Shown here: positions 52,985-62,737 of the stretch, piece by piece
Numbering within the stretch: position 1 is the stretch's first letter
Layout: each line of letters starts with the position of its first letter
DNA from: Micromonospora halophytica
GTDB lineage: Bacteria > Actinomycetota > Actinomycetes > Mycobacteriales > Micromonosporaceae
DNA: 64,000 bases
Assembly (NCBI RefSeq): GCF_900090245.1
Contig: NZ_FMDN01000010.1
Location: 62,001-126,000, forward strand
Direction: 5' to 3'
Notes under the pieces: model-generated
What the model saw: only the letters and a program-made list of their open reading frames with translations
Told to the model about the DNA's origin: nothing
Database searches by the model: none
Position numbers and translations under genes: made by a program

Positions 52985-54052
52985 ATGGCGCAGTTCGTGG
53001 ACTGGGATCTGGCCGCCGCGACCGCGGGGGCGCTGGGCAGGTCGGGCCCCCGCGTGTCGTACGCGGAGGCCGCCGAGGCGGTCGGCGACCTGCGGCGGCT
53101 CACCGACGAGGCGGCCGGGCACGTCGCCGACTACACCGGGCTGCGTTCGCAGGTGTCGCACCCGCCGGTGCGGGTGGTCGACCGGCGGGACTGGGCCGCG
53201 ACCAACATCGCCGGCCTGCGCGAGGTGATCACCCCGCTGGTCGACCGGCTCACCGGCGACAAACGTCCCGGCCCGCTCACCGAGGCGGTCGGCTCCCGGG
53301 TGACCGGCGTGCAGGCCGGCACCGTGCTGGCGTACCTCTCCGGCCGGGTCCTCGGCCAGTACGAGGTCTTCTCCGCCGATCCCGGTCAGCTGCTGCTGGT
53401 CGCGCCGAACATCGTCGAGGTGGAGCGGAAGCTGGAGGCCGACCCGCGCGACTTCCGGCTCTGGGTCTGCCTGCACGAGGTCACCCACCGCACCCAGTTC
53501 ACCGCGGTGCCCTGGATGCGGGCGTACTTCCTCGGCGAGGTGCAGGCGTTCGTGGACGCCTCGCAGGGCAGCGAGCACCTGCTGGAGCGGCTGCGCCGGG
53601 GCGTGTCCACGCTCTCCGACGCGGTGAAGGACCCGGAGAGCCGGACCAGCGTCCTCGACATCGTGCAGACCCCCGCCCAGCGGGCCGTGCTGGATCGGCT
53701 CACCGCCCTGATGACGCTGCTGGAGGGGCACGCCGAGTTCGTCATGGACGGCGTCGGCCCGCAGGTCATCCCGAGCGTGGAGCGGATCCGGGCGGCGTTC
53801 AACCGGCGTCGCGAGGCCGGCAACCCGCTGGAGAAGGCGATCCGCCGTCTGCTCGGCGTGGACGTCAAGATGCGCCAGTACGCCGAGGGCCGCAAATTCG
53901 TGCACGGCGTCGTCGACCGGGTCGGCATGGACGGCTTCAACAAGATCTTCGGCTCCCCGCTGACCCTGCCCCGACTCGACGAGCTGGGCGACCCGGACGC
54001 CTGGGTGGCCCGGGTGCACGGGCCGGCCGGCGCCACTCCCGCCGCCGGCTGA
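52985..54052 (+). CDS. Zinc-dependent metalloprotease-like protein (Rv3626c type), 355 aa
   Basis: The family (DUF2342, also called coenzyme-F420-biosynthesis-associated) is recognisable by 'MAQFVDWDLAAATAGALGRS', 'NIAGLREVITPLVDRLTG', 'QLLLVAPNIVEVERKLEADP', the zinc motif 'CLHEVTHRTQFTAVPWM' (HEVTH at ~164-168), 'TALMTLLEGHAEFVMDGVG' with the third ligand region, and 'FVHGVVDRVGMDGFNKIFGS'. The fold is a gluzincin-like peptidase; the substrate is unknown. No signal peptide. It sits between the carboxypeptidase and tilS as in mycobacteria; tilS starts 10 bases after its stop. Confidence 0.9.
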   Translation: MAQFVDWDLAAATAGALGRSGPRVSYAEAAEAVGDLRRLTDEAAGHVADYTGLRSQVSHPPVRVVDRRDWAATNIAGLREVITPLVDRLTGDKRPGPLTEAVGSRVTGVQAGTVLAYLSGRVLGQYEVFSADPGQLLLVAPNIVEVERKLEADPRDFRLWVCLHEVTHRTQFTAVPWMRAYFLGEVQAFVDASQGSEHLLERLRRGVSTLSDAVKDPESRTSVLDIVQTPAQRAVLDRLTALMTLLEGHAEFVMDGVGPQVIPSVERIRAAFNRRREAGNPLEKAIRRLLGVDVKMRQYAEGRKFVHGVVDRVGMDGFNKIFGSPLTLPRLDELGDPDAWVARVHGPAGATPAAG

Positions 54053-54062
54053 GCGTCCGGCC

Positions 54063-55049
54063 GTGGCCGCCCTCGCCCCGCCGGTCGCCGCGATCAGGCT
54101 CGCGGTCCGCCGCGCGCTGACCGGGCTGCCCGGCGGCGGGCCGGTCCTGGTGGCCTGCTCGGGTGGGGCCGACTCGCTGGCCCTCGCCGCCGCCACCGCC
54201 TTCGTCGCGCCCCGGTCGGGTCGTCGCGCCGGGCTCGTCACCGTGGACCACGGGTTGCAGGCGGGTTCCGCCGGCCGTGCCGCCGACGTGGCCCGGTGGG
54301 GCGTCGAAGCCGGGCTCGACCCGGTGGAGGCGGTCCCGGTGACCGTGGCCGGGCGACCCGGCGGTCCCGAGGCGGCCGCCCGCGACGCGCGGTACCAGGC
54401 GCTGGTGGACGCTGCCCGCCGGCACGGGGCCGCCGCGCTACTGGTCGGGCACACCCGCGACGACCAGGCCGAGACGGTGCTGCTCGCCCTGGCCCGGGGC
54501 GCGGGGCCGCGCGGGTTGGCCGGCATGCCGCCGCGCCGGGAGTTGGACGGGGTGCCGCTGCTGCGCCCGCTGCTCGACGTCACCCGGGAGCAGACCCGCA
54601 AGGCGTGCGCAGCGCTCGGGCTCACCGTGTGGGAGGACCCGCACAACGCCGACCCGTCGTACGCCCGGGCCCGGGTCCGGGCCGACGTGCTGCCGGTGCT
54701 GGTCGGGGCGCTCGGCGAGGGGGTGCTGGACAACCTGGCGCGCACCGCCCGACTGGTCGCCGCGGACACGGCCGCCCTGGACGACCTGGCCAGCGCCGCG
54801 CTCGCCGGGGCACGGGTCGGGGCGGACGGGCTCGCCGTGGCGGTGTTGGCCGACCTGCCCGGGGCGGTCCGCACCCGGGTGCTGCACGCCTGGGCGCGGG
54901 AGTTGGGCGCGCCGCCCGCCGCGCTCTCGCACCGGCACGTCGCCGCGCTCGACGCGCTGGTCACCGACTGGCACGGACAGGGCGCGACCGCGCTGCCCGG
55001 TGGACTGCGGGTGGCCCGCCGCGACGGCACCCTGCGGCCCGTCGACTGA
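54063..55049 (+). CDS. tilS: tRNA(Ile)-lysidine synthase, 328 aa
   Basis: The PP-loop 'VLVACSGGADSLALAAA' (SGGxDS) near residue 33 activates ATP. Further TilS signatures are 'LVTVDHGLQAGSAGRAADVA', 'AARDARYQALVDAARRHGA', 'LLVGHTRDDQAETVLLALAR' and 'PLLRPLLDVTREQTRKACAA' with 'WEDPHNADPSYARARVRADV'. TilS converts C34 of tRNA-Ile(CAU) to lysidine, an essential decoding step. The C-terminal domain is short, as in actinobacteria. GTG 54063 lies 10 bases after the metalloprotease stop, so the genes are cotranscribed. Confidence 0.94.
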   Translation: MAALAPPVAAIRLAVRRALTGLPGGGPVLVACSGGADSLALAAATAFVAPRSGRRAGLVTVDHGLQAGSAGRAADVARWGVEAGLDPVEAVPVTVAGRPGGPEAAARDARYQALVDAARRHGAAALLVGHTRDDQAETVLLALARGAGPRGLAGMPPRRELDGVPLLRPLLDVTREQTRKACAALGLTVWEDPHNADPSYARARVRADVLPVLVGALGEGVLDNLARTARLVAADTAALDDLASAALAGARVGADGLAVAVLADLPGAVRTRVLHAWARELGAPPAALSHRHVAALDALVTDWHGQGATALPGGLRVARRDGTLRPVD

Positions 55050-55254
55050 AGCACCCCGGGCCGGCTGTGCATCCGGGCCGGCATTCCACTCGGACGGATC
55101 GGGTCGCCCACGATCGGGTAGCACGCCGGGGCGGATCGGTCGGCGTGTCGACTCCGATTCCGCTACCCGATCATGAGGGACAGGTCGGAGCGGGGCGCGG
55201 CGGCGGGTGGGCGTAGCTCTCGCCGGGAGCCGCCGCAGGCGGTAGACATGGCGG

Positions 55255-56889
<1,635 letters not shown>

Positions 56890-56909
56890 TCCTTCGGGGC
56901 AGGCGACCG

Positions 56910-57872
56910 TCAGTGGGCGGTGACCCGGTCCCGGAAGGTGGTGCGGTACGCGTGCGGGGTGGTGCCGATCCGGCGGGTGAAGTGGTGCCGCAGGGCGGCG
57001 GCGTCGCCGAAGCCGGCCCGGTCGGCGACCGCCTCCACGGTCAGCGCGGTGTCCTCCAGCAGCCGCCGCGCCAGCAGCAGCCGCTGGTTGGTGAGCCAGT
57101 CGTGCGGGGTGGTGCCGGTCTCGGCCCGGAAGCGCCGGGCGAAGGTACGCGGTGACATGCCCGCCCGGGCGGCCAGGTCCTCCACCGTGGTCGGCCGGTC
57201 CAGGTGTCCGATCAGCCACTCCAGCACGGGCTCCAGGGTGGGCGCCTCGGGGGCCTTCGGGATGGGTGCCTCGACGTACTGGGACTGTCCGCCGTCGCGG
57301 TGCGGCGGGACCACCATCCGGCGGGCGAGCCGGGTGGCCGTGGCCGAGCCGTGCTCCTGCCGGATCAGGTGCAGGCAGGCGTCGATGCCGGCCGCCGTGC
57401 CGGCGCTGGTGAGCAGCTTGCCGTCCTGGACGTAGAGCGAGTTGCACTGGACCCGGGCGGTCGGGTGCCGACGTTGCAGCTCGTCGACGTACCGCCAGTG
57501 GGTGGTGCACTTCCGGCCGTCGAGCAGCCCGGCCTCGCCGAGCAGGAAGGCGCCCGAGCAGACGCTGAACAGGTACGCCCCCCGTTCGGCGGCCCGGCGC
57601 AGCGCGTCGAGCACGCACCCGGGGGCGGTGGTGCCGTGCTGGTGGGCGGGGACGGCGACCAGGTCGGCGTCCTCGACGGCGCCGAGATCGGTGTGCGGGG
57701 TCAGGTGGAAGCCGGAGGAGGTGCGTACCGCCGCGCCGTCGGGGCTGCACACCCGGAAGCGGTGGGCGGGGAACCCGTCGGCTGTCCGGTCGGTGCCGAA
57801 TACCTCGGCGAGCACGCCGAGCTCGAAGGTGGCGACCCCGTCCAGGGCGACGACGGCGACGGTGCGGAGCAT
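56910..57872 (-). CDS. GlxA-family AraC-type regulator (DJ-1/PfpI + AraC), 320 aa
   Basis: Residues ~1-175 are a DJ-1/PfpI domain: 'VAVVALDGVATFELGVLAEV', 'VEDADLVAVPAHQ', and the nucleophile elbow 'YLFSVCSGAFLLGEAGLL' with Cys in place. Residues ~215-320 are an AraC DNA-binding domain with two HTHs: 'TVEDLAARAGMSPRTFARRF' and 'LTVEAVADRAGFGDAAALRH'. Although catalytic Cys is present, such fusions act as transcription factors. ATG 57872 starts right at the beginning of the DJ-1 fold. A perfect operator-like palindrome lies 21 bases upstream. Confidence 0.93.
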   Translation of the reverse strand: MLRTVAVVALDGVATFELGVLAEVFGTDRTADGFPAHRFRVCSPDGAAVRTSSGFHLTPHTDLGAVEDADLVAVPAHQHGTTAPGCVLDALRRAAERGAYLFSVCSGAFLLGEAGLLDGRKCTTHWRYVDELQRRHPTARVQCNSLYVQDGKLLTSAGTAAGIDACLHLIRQEHGSATATRLARRMVVPPHRDGGQSQYVEAPIPKAPEAPTLEPVLEWLIGHLDRPTTVEDLAARAGMSPRTFARRFRAETGTTPHDWLTNQRLLLARRLLEDTALTVEAVADRAGFGDAAALRHHFTRRIGTTPHAYRTTFRDRVTAH

Positions 57873-57893
57873 GTGACGAGGGTAACCGCAGCG

Positions 57894-57930
57894 GTGGCAG
57901 GAAATCGAGGGGTGATGGCGTTCCTGCCAC
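57894..57930. promoter_or_regulatory. Operator of the GlxA-type regulator
   Basis: GTGGCAGGAA (57894-57903) and its exact complement TTCCTGCCAC (57921-57930) are separated by 17 bases, one and a half turns apart centre to centre as AraC dimers require. It lies between the regulator start and the divergent small membrane-protein gene. A further palindrome GACTGG-N2-CCAGTC follows at 57956-57969. From memory, TGGCAG-type palindromes are common upstream of GlxA-like regulators. Confidence 0.65.
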
Positions 57931-58023
57931 TGTCCGGGCTCGGACGGTGGGCGGAGACTGGGTCCAGTCCGGTGCGCACCGGCGGCGAAAACCACTCGAA
58001 TCAACGCGAAAGCGAGCGCCGCC

Positions 58024-58161
58024 ATGGAGTTTCTGCTGCTGCTTCTCTTCCTCGTCGTCCTGGCCGTCGCCTCGGCGGCCGGGCTCACCTCCGACAGCCG
58101 CGACTCGGCCGACTGGAAGCCCACCGACGGCGGTCGCCGCTGGCGCTCCCGTGCCTGCTGA
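58024..58161 (+). CDS. Tiny membrane protein, 45 aa
   Basis: Below normal ORF cutoffs. ATG 58024 opens 'MEFLLLLLFLVVLAVASAAG' (one hydrophobic helix, or a signal) followed by a charged tail 'LTSDSRDSADWKPTDGGRRW' and six more residues. The tail has the balanced, polar composition of real proteins, and third codon positions are GC-rich. The RBS is weak (aaagcgag). Its promoter region contains the palindromic operator of the divergent GlxA-type regulator, so it may be a target gene. It ends 100 bases before hpt. Confidence 0.6.
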   Translation: MEFLLLLLFLVVLAVASAAGLTSDSRDSADWKPTDGGRRWRSRAC

Positions 58162-58261
58162 GGTGGTTCGTCGGGTTTGCCGATAAAATCCACGTCGGGA
58201 CCGCTCCAAAAGGGGCGGCCCCGCCGACGGAGGTCGACCGGCGTACGGCAGGCTAGGAGTC

Positions 58262-58837
58262 ATGGCTGACGGCTCCTGGTACGACGCCGACATCGATCAC
58301 GTGATCATCTCCGAGGCGCAGATCCGCGAGAAGACCGCGGAACTGGCCAAGCAGGTCTCGGCGGACTACGCCGGCGTCGAGGACGGACTCCTGCTCGTCT
58401 GTGTGCTCAAGGGCGCGGTCATGTTCATGGCCGACTTCGCCCGGGCGCTCGGCCGGCACGGCCCGCCGGCCGAGCTGGAGTTCATGGCCGTCTCCTCGTA
58501 CGGCCAGGGCACCACCTCCTCCGGCGTGGTCCGCATCCTCAAGGACCTGGACCGGGACATCGCCGGCCGGCACGTGGTCGTGGTGGAGGACATCGTCGAC
58601 TCCGGCCTGACCCTCTCCTGGCTGCTGCGCTACCTCGAGTCCCGCTCGGCGGCCAGCGTCGAGGTGGTCGCGCTGTTCCGCAAGCCGGACGCGGTGAAGG
58701 TCCCCGTCCCGGTGAAGTACGTCGGCTTCGACATCCCGACCGAGTTCGTCGTCGGCTACGGCCTCGACTTCGGCGAGCGGTACCGCGAGCTGCCGTACGT
58801 CGGCGTGCTCAAGCCCGAGGTCTACGCCCGGTCCTGA
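58262..58837 (+). CDS. hpt: Hypoxanthine phosphoribosyltransferase, 191 aa
   Basis: ATG 58262 follows taggag. Type I PRTase: 'LLLVCVLKGAVMFMADFARA', 'LEFMAVSSYGQGTTSSG' (flexible loop), and the PRPP motif 'VVVVEDIVDSGLTLSWLL'. The C-terminal hood 'YVGFDIPTEFVVGYGLDF' contains the base-recognising residues of purine salvage HPRTs. It converts hypoxanthine/guanine to IMP/GMP. Upstream of ftsH, as in Rv3624c-Rv3610c and many Gram-positive genomes (tilS-hpt-ftsH). Confidence 0.96.
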   Translation: MADGSWYDADIDHVIISEAQIREKTAELAKQVSADYAGVEDGLLLVCVLKGAVMFMADFARALGRHGPPAELEFMAVSSYGQGTTSSGVVRILKDLDRDIAGRHVVVVEDIVDSGLTLSWLLRYLESRSAASVEVVALFRKPDAVKVPVPVKYVGFDIPTEFVVGYGLDFGERYRELPYVGVLKPEVYARS

Positions 58838-58842
58838 GTTCT

Positions 58843-58872
58843 CCGCCGGGCCGGCGCCGCCCGGCCCGGCGG
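58843..58872 (+). terminator. Hairpin after hpt
   Basis: An 11-bp perfect GC stem (58843-58853 and 58862-58872) with an 8-base loop begins 6 bases after the hpt stop, so ftsH likely has its own promoter. Confidence 0.7.
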
Positions 58873-59245
58873 CCGTGTGTATCGGTGTCCATCGAGCGGA
58901 CGTTCAGCGGGCTCTCAGCGAATCCGACTACGGTAGGTGTCGGTGGCGTGGAGGCGACTCCGCGTCCGGCCCTCGACCCGCGTGACCGGGCGGTCGGGTC
59001 GGCCGGCTGCGGAACTCTCCGCCACACCGGCTGAAACCTCGGTTCGCCGTCCGCGTAAGTGCTGGGCTCGCAAGCTCACGCCTGGCACGAACGGTGTACC
59101 GTCGAATGACCGCGGCGCGGCAGTTCGCGCCTCGGGGTCGAGGCCGGCCCGCACGGCGGCCCGGCGTCGCCGACAGCGGCGACACCATTCAGACGGTCAG
59201 GACGTCGATCAGGAGGATGCGGGCGTCTCGGCGCTCGACAACAGT
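58873..59245 (+). other. Region upstream of ftsH without a gene
   Basis: About 370 bases between hpt and ftsH. In-frame translation upstream of the ftsH ATG is Arg-rich and not conserved-looking, and no other frame shows gene-like codon use. It should contain the ftsH promoter; I cannot place -35/-10 elements with confidence. Confidence 0.4.
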
Positions 59246-61258
59246 ATGGAACGTACGCGTTTCTTCCGCCGACCGGTGGTCTGGATCATCCTGGTCATCC
59301 TCGGCGCCGTTGTGCTCAGTCAGCTGTTCACCGCTGGTCCCAGCTACCACCGGGTGGACACTTCCGTTGCGCTCGACCAGCTCAACACCGGTACGCCCAA
59401 GATCAAGAAGGTCGTCTTCCAGGACAAGGAGCAGACGCTCCAGCTCGACCTGGCCGAGAAGACCAAGTTCGGTGACACCACCACCGACCGGATCGAGGCC
59501 CAGTTCCCGTACGAGGTCGGCGACGACGTCTGGAACGAGGTCCTGGAGGCCAAGGCGGCCAACCGGGTCACCGGCCCGGCCGACGCCAAGGTGTCGTCCG
59601 ACAGCATCTGGGTGAGCCTGCTGGTCAACCTGCTCCCGATCGTCCTGCTGGTGCTCCTGCTGATCTTCTTCATGTCGCAGATGCAGGGCGGCGGCTCCCG
59701 GGTGCTCAACTTCGGCAAGTCCAAGGCCAAGATGATCACCAAGGACACGCCGAAGACCACCTTCGCCGACGTGGCCGGGGCCGAGGAGGCCGTCGAGGAG
59801 CTGCACGAGATCAAGGACTTCCTGCAGAACCCGGCGAAGTACCAGGCCCTGGGTGCCAAGATCCCGAAGGGCGTGCTGCTCTTCGGCCCGCCCGGTACCG
59901 GTAAGACGCTGCTGGCCCGCGCGGTCGCCGGCGAGGCCGGGGTGCCGTTCTACTCGATCTCCGGCTCCGACTTCGTCGAGATGTTCGTGGGTGTCGGCGC
60001 CAGCCGGGTCCGCGACCTCTTCGAGCAGGCCAAGGCGAACGCCCCGGCGATCGTCTTCGTCGACGAGATCGACGCCGTCGGCCGGCACCGCGGCGCCGGC
60101 ATGGGCGGCGGCCACGACGAGCGCGAGCAGACGCTCAACCAGCTCCTCGTCGAGATGGACGGCTTCGACACCAAGGGCGGGGTCATCCTGATCGCCGCCA
60201 CCAACCGGCCGGACATCCTCGACCCGGCGCTGCTGCGCCCGGGCCGCTTCGACCGGCAGATCCCGGTCGACGCCCCCGACATGGAGGGCCGCAAGGCGAT
60301 CCTGCGGGTGCACGCCAAGGGCAAGCCGTTCACCCCCGACGTCGACCTCGACTCGGTGGCCCGGCGTACCCCCGGCTTCAGCGGCGCCGACCTGGCCAAC
60401 GTGATCAACGAGGCCGCGCTGCTCACCGCCCGTAAGGAGCAGCGGGCGATCACCAACGACTCGCTCGAGGAGTCGATCGACCGGGTGATCGCCGGCCCGC
60501 AGCGCCGGACCCGGGTGATGAGCGACCAGGAGAAGAAGATCACCGCGTACCACGAGGGTGGGCACGCGCTGGTCGCCTGGGCGCTGCCGCACGCCGCGCC
60601 GGTGCACAAGGTGACCATCCTGTCCCGGGGCCGCTCGCTGGGGCACACCCTGGTCCTGCCGACCGAGGACAAGTACACCCAGACCCGCGCCGAGATGATC
60701 GACACCCTGGCGTACGCGCTGGGCGGTCGGGCCGCCGAGGAGCTGGTCTTCCACGAGCCGACCACCGGCGCCGGCAACGACATCGAGAAGGCCACCCAGC
60801 TGGCCCGCGCGATGATCACGCAGTACGGCATGAGCTCCAAGCTCGGCGCGATCAAGTACGGCACCAGCGGCGACGAGCCGTTCCTCGGCCGCAACATGGG
60901 CCACGAGCGGGACTACTCCGACGTGGTGGCCGCCGAGATCGACGGCGAGATGCGGGCCCTGATCGAGCTGGCCCACGACGAGGCCTGGGAGATCCTGGTG
61001 GAGTACCGGGACGTCCTGGACAACATGGTCCTGGAGCTGATGGAGAAGGAAACCCTCTCCACCGCCGACATGGCCCGGATCTGCGCCCGGGTGGTGAAGC
61101 GCCCGCCGATGGCCCCCTACAACGGCTTCGGCAAGCGCCAGCCCTCCACCGAGCCGCCGGTGCTCACCCCGGCCGAGAAGGAGAAGCTGAAGGCGCAGGC
61201 GCAGGCCGACGGCGCCTCCGTCGGAGGTTCCTCGAACAACTCGGACGGTACGCACTGA
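59246..61258 (+). CDS. ftsH: ATP-dependent zinc metalloprotease FtsH, 670 aa
   Basis: Membrane AAA protease. Two helices ('[18 protein letters not shown]' at the N-terminus and '[20 protein letters not shown]' near 125) enclose the small outer domain. The AAA module has Walker A '[14 protein letters not shown]' (~213), Walker B '[11 protein letters not shown]', and arginine fingers in '[20 protein letters not shown]'. The protease domain has '[10 protein letters not shown]' (zinc His, ~436-440) and '[11 protein letters not shown]' with the third ligand. The C-terminus is a Lys/Ala/Ser-rich tail. It degrades membrane and regulatory proteins. The ATG at 59246 lacks a clear RBS but begins at the conserved N-terminus; no other start in frame is nearby. 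Confidence 0.96.
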   Translation: MERTRFFRRPVVWIILVILGAVVLSQLFTAGPSYHRVDTSVALDQLNTGTPKIKKVVFQDKEQTLQLDLAEKTKFGDTTTDRIEAQFPYEVGDDVWNEVLEAKAANRVTGPADAKVSSDSIWVSLLVNLLPIVLLVLLLIFFMSQMQGGGSRVLNFGKSKAKMITKDTPKTTFADVAGAEEAVEELHEIKDFLQNPAKYQALGAKIPKGVLLFGPPGTGKTLLARAVAGEAGVPFYSISGSDFVEMFVGVGASRVRDLFEQAKANAPAIVFVDEIDAVGRHRGAGMGGGHDEREQTLNQLLVEMDGFDTKGGVILIAATNRPDILDPALLRPGRFDRQIPVDAPDMEGRKAILRVHAKGKPFTPDVDLDSVARRTPGFSGADLANVINEAALLTARKEQRAITNDSLEESIDRVIAGPQRRTRVMSDQEKKITAYHEGGHALVAWALPHAAPVHKVTILSRGRSLGHTLVLPTEDKYTQTRAEMIDTLAYALGGRAAEELVFHEPTTGAGNDIEKATQLARAMITQYGMSSKLGAIKYGTSGDEPFLGRNMGHERDYSDVVAAEIDGEMRALIELAHDEAWEILVEYRDVLDNMVLELMEKETLSTADMARICARVVKRPPMAPYNGFGKRQPSTEPPVLTPAEKEKLKAQAQADGASVGGSSNNSDGTH

Positions 61259-61326
61259 ACACCGACGCCGCGGCCAGCCCTGACCCCTCGGGGCTGGCCG
61301 CCTCGTCCACCGAGCCCGGTGACGAG

Positions 61327-61956
61327 GTGCTCGACTACGTCGCCGCCCGACTGATCAGCGGCAGGCTCACCGGCCGCCCGATCGAGGACACGATGGACCT
61401 CGCCCGGATCGAGAAGGCGGTCCGCGAGATCCTCATCGCGGTCGGGGAGGACCCGGACCGCGACGGCCTCCAGCAGACCCCGGCCCGGGTCGCCCGGGCG
61501 TACGCGGAACTCTTCGCCGGCCTGCGGGTCGACCCGGCCCAGGTGCTCAGCACCACCTTCGAGGCCAACCACGAAGAGCTGGTGCTGGTCCGGGACATCG
61601 ACGTGATGAGCCTCTGCGAACACCACCTGCTGCCGTTCCGGGGCAGCGCCCACATCGGCTACATCCCCGGCCCGGACGGCCGGATCACCGGCCTGTCCAA
61701 GCTGGCCCGACTGGTCGAGGTCTTCGCCCGCCGGCCACAGGTGCAGGAACGGCTCACCTCGCAGATCGCCGACCTGCTGATGAGCAAGCTGCAACCGCGC
61801 GGCGTCGTCGTGGTGCTGGAGTGCGAGCACATGTGCATGGCGATGCGTGGCATCCAGAAGAGCGGCGCGAAGACCATCACCTCGGCGGTGCGGGGCACCC
61901 TCCAGCACGACGCGAAGTCCCGGGCCGAGGCGATGGCCCTGATCATCCCCCGCTGA
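61327..61956 (+). CDS. folE: GTP cyclohydrolase I, 209 aa
   Basis: First enzyme of tetrahydrofolate biosynthesis. Conserved segments: '[20 protein letters not shown]', '[16 protein letters not shown]', '[20 protein letters not shown]' (zinc Cys and His pair), '[20 protein letters not shown]', '[17 protein letters not shown]', '[20 protein letters not shown]' (second zinc Cys) and '[20 protein letters not shown]'. GTG 61327 is the only start upstream of the folded domain in frame; the N-terminus differs between species. It lies 68 bases after ftsH, the same order as Rv3610c-Rv3609c. Confidence 0.95.
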   Translation: MLDYVAARLISGRLTGRPIEDTMDLARIEKAVREILIAVGEDPDRDGLQQTPARVARAYAELFAGLRVDPAQVLSTTFEANHEELVLVRDIDVMSLCEHHLLPFRGSAHIGYIPGPDGRITGLSKLARLVEVFARRPQVQERLTSQIADLLMSKLQPRGVVVVLECEHMCMAMRGIQKSGAKTITSAVRGTLQHDAKSRAEAMALIIPR

Positions 61957-61969
61957 CCCACCCGACGAC

Positions 61970-62001
61970 ACGGCCGCGGCGCTGGCGAGCACCGCGGCCG
62001 T
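61970..62001. terminator. Bidirectional terminator after folE
   Basis: A 10-bp perfect stem (61970-61979 and 61992-62001), extendable past one mismatch, lies between the convergent folE and membrane-protein genes. Confidence 0.7.
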
Positions 62002-62032
62002 CGCGTGCCCCGGGTCAGCCCGCTGTCCCGGA

Positions 62033-62737
62033 TCAGCCCGCGAGCAGCGCCAGCATGATCCCGCCCGCGACCGCCACCGCCGGCACCAGGCAGGTCAACG
62101 CCCCCAGCCGGGGCGTACGGTCCAGCCGCTCACCCGCCCGGGCCGGGAAGAACCGCCCCACCGCGACCCAGCCGACGGCGAACGCCACCGCCGGCATCGG
62201 CACCCCGACCACCAGCGCCGCGACGCTCGCCGCGCCCGCCCCGGCGACCAGCAGGACGACCAGTTGCACCAGCGGCGCCAGCAGCGCCAGCGGGCCGTAC
62301 ACCAGCAGGTTGCGGGCCCGTGGCGGCCAGGCCGACGGACGCAGCGGGCCCCGGGCGGCCAGCGTCGCATCGGCGGAGTCAGCCCAGCCCCGGGCCACCC
62401 GCAGCGCGGCCAGCACCGCAGCCGGGCCGCCGACCATCGACCGGGCCGCCTCGGTCAGCTCCGGCGGCGTCGGGGTCAGTGAGATCGGTGGTACGCCCAG
62501 CTCACGCAGGCGATCCTGCTGCGGCGCCAGCCGGGCGTGCACCCCGGCCAGTTCCTCCCGGGCCGCCTCGACCGCGCGGGCCTGCTCCGCGGCGGCGGTC
62601 GCCGCGGCCCGGCGTACCCCGTCGAGCTGGCGGGCGGCGGCCAGGTAGTCCGTCCAGGCGGCGGCGACCGCGCCGACCGGCTCGTCGCCGGCCCGCTGCC
62701 GGACCGTGGCCGCCGTACCCACCTCGTCGACGCTCAC
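62033..62737 (-). CDS. Coiled-coil membrane protein, 234 aa
   Basis: GTG 62737 overlaps the stop of the FtsK-like gene by 4 bases. Residues ~25-85 are an Ala/Glu/Arg-rich helix with heptad character ('VGAVAAAWTDYLAAARQLDG', 'EQARAVEAAREELAGVHARL') that should form a coiled coil. After a Pro-rich hinge and a second helical segment there are two or three hydrophobic helices: 'LLVYGPLALLAPLVQLVVLL', 'AASVAALVVGVPMPAVAFAV' and 'GALTCLVPAVAVAGGIMLAL' at the very end. The family is unknown to me. The tight coupling with a tandem FtsK-like ATPase suggests that the two form one complex, possibly for DNA or protein translocation. Confidence 0.8.
   Translation of the reverse strand: MSVDEVGTAATVRQRAGDEPVGAVAAAWTDYLAAARQLDGVRRAAATAAAEQARAVEAAREELAGVHARLAPQQDRLRELGVPPISLTPTPPELTEAARSMVGGPAAVLAALRVARGWADSADATLAARGPLRPSAWPPRARNLLVYGPLALLAPLVQLVVLLVAGAGAASVAALVVGVPMPAVAFAVGWVAVGRFFPARAGERLDRTPRLGALTCLVPAVAVAGGIMLALLAG

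Noticed and set aside
59189..61255. 688-codon frame antisense to ftsH
   Set aside because: ftsH on the plus strand has complete AAA and HEGGH motifs; the antisense text has none.
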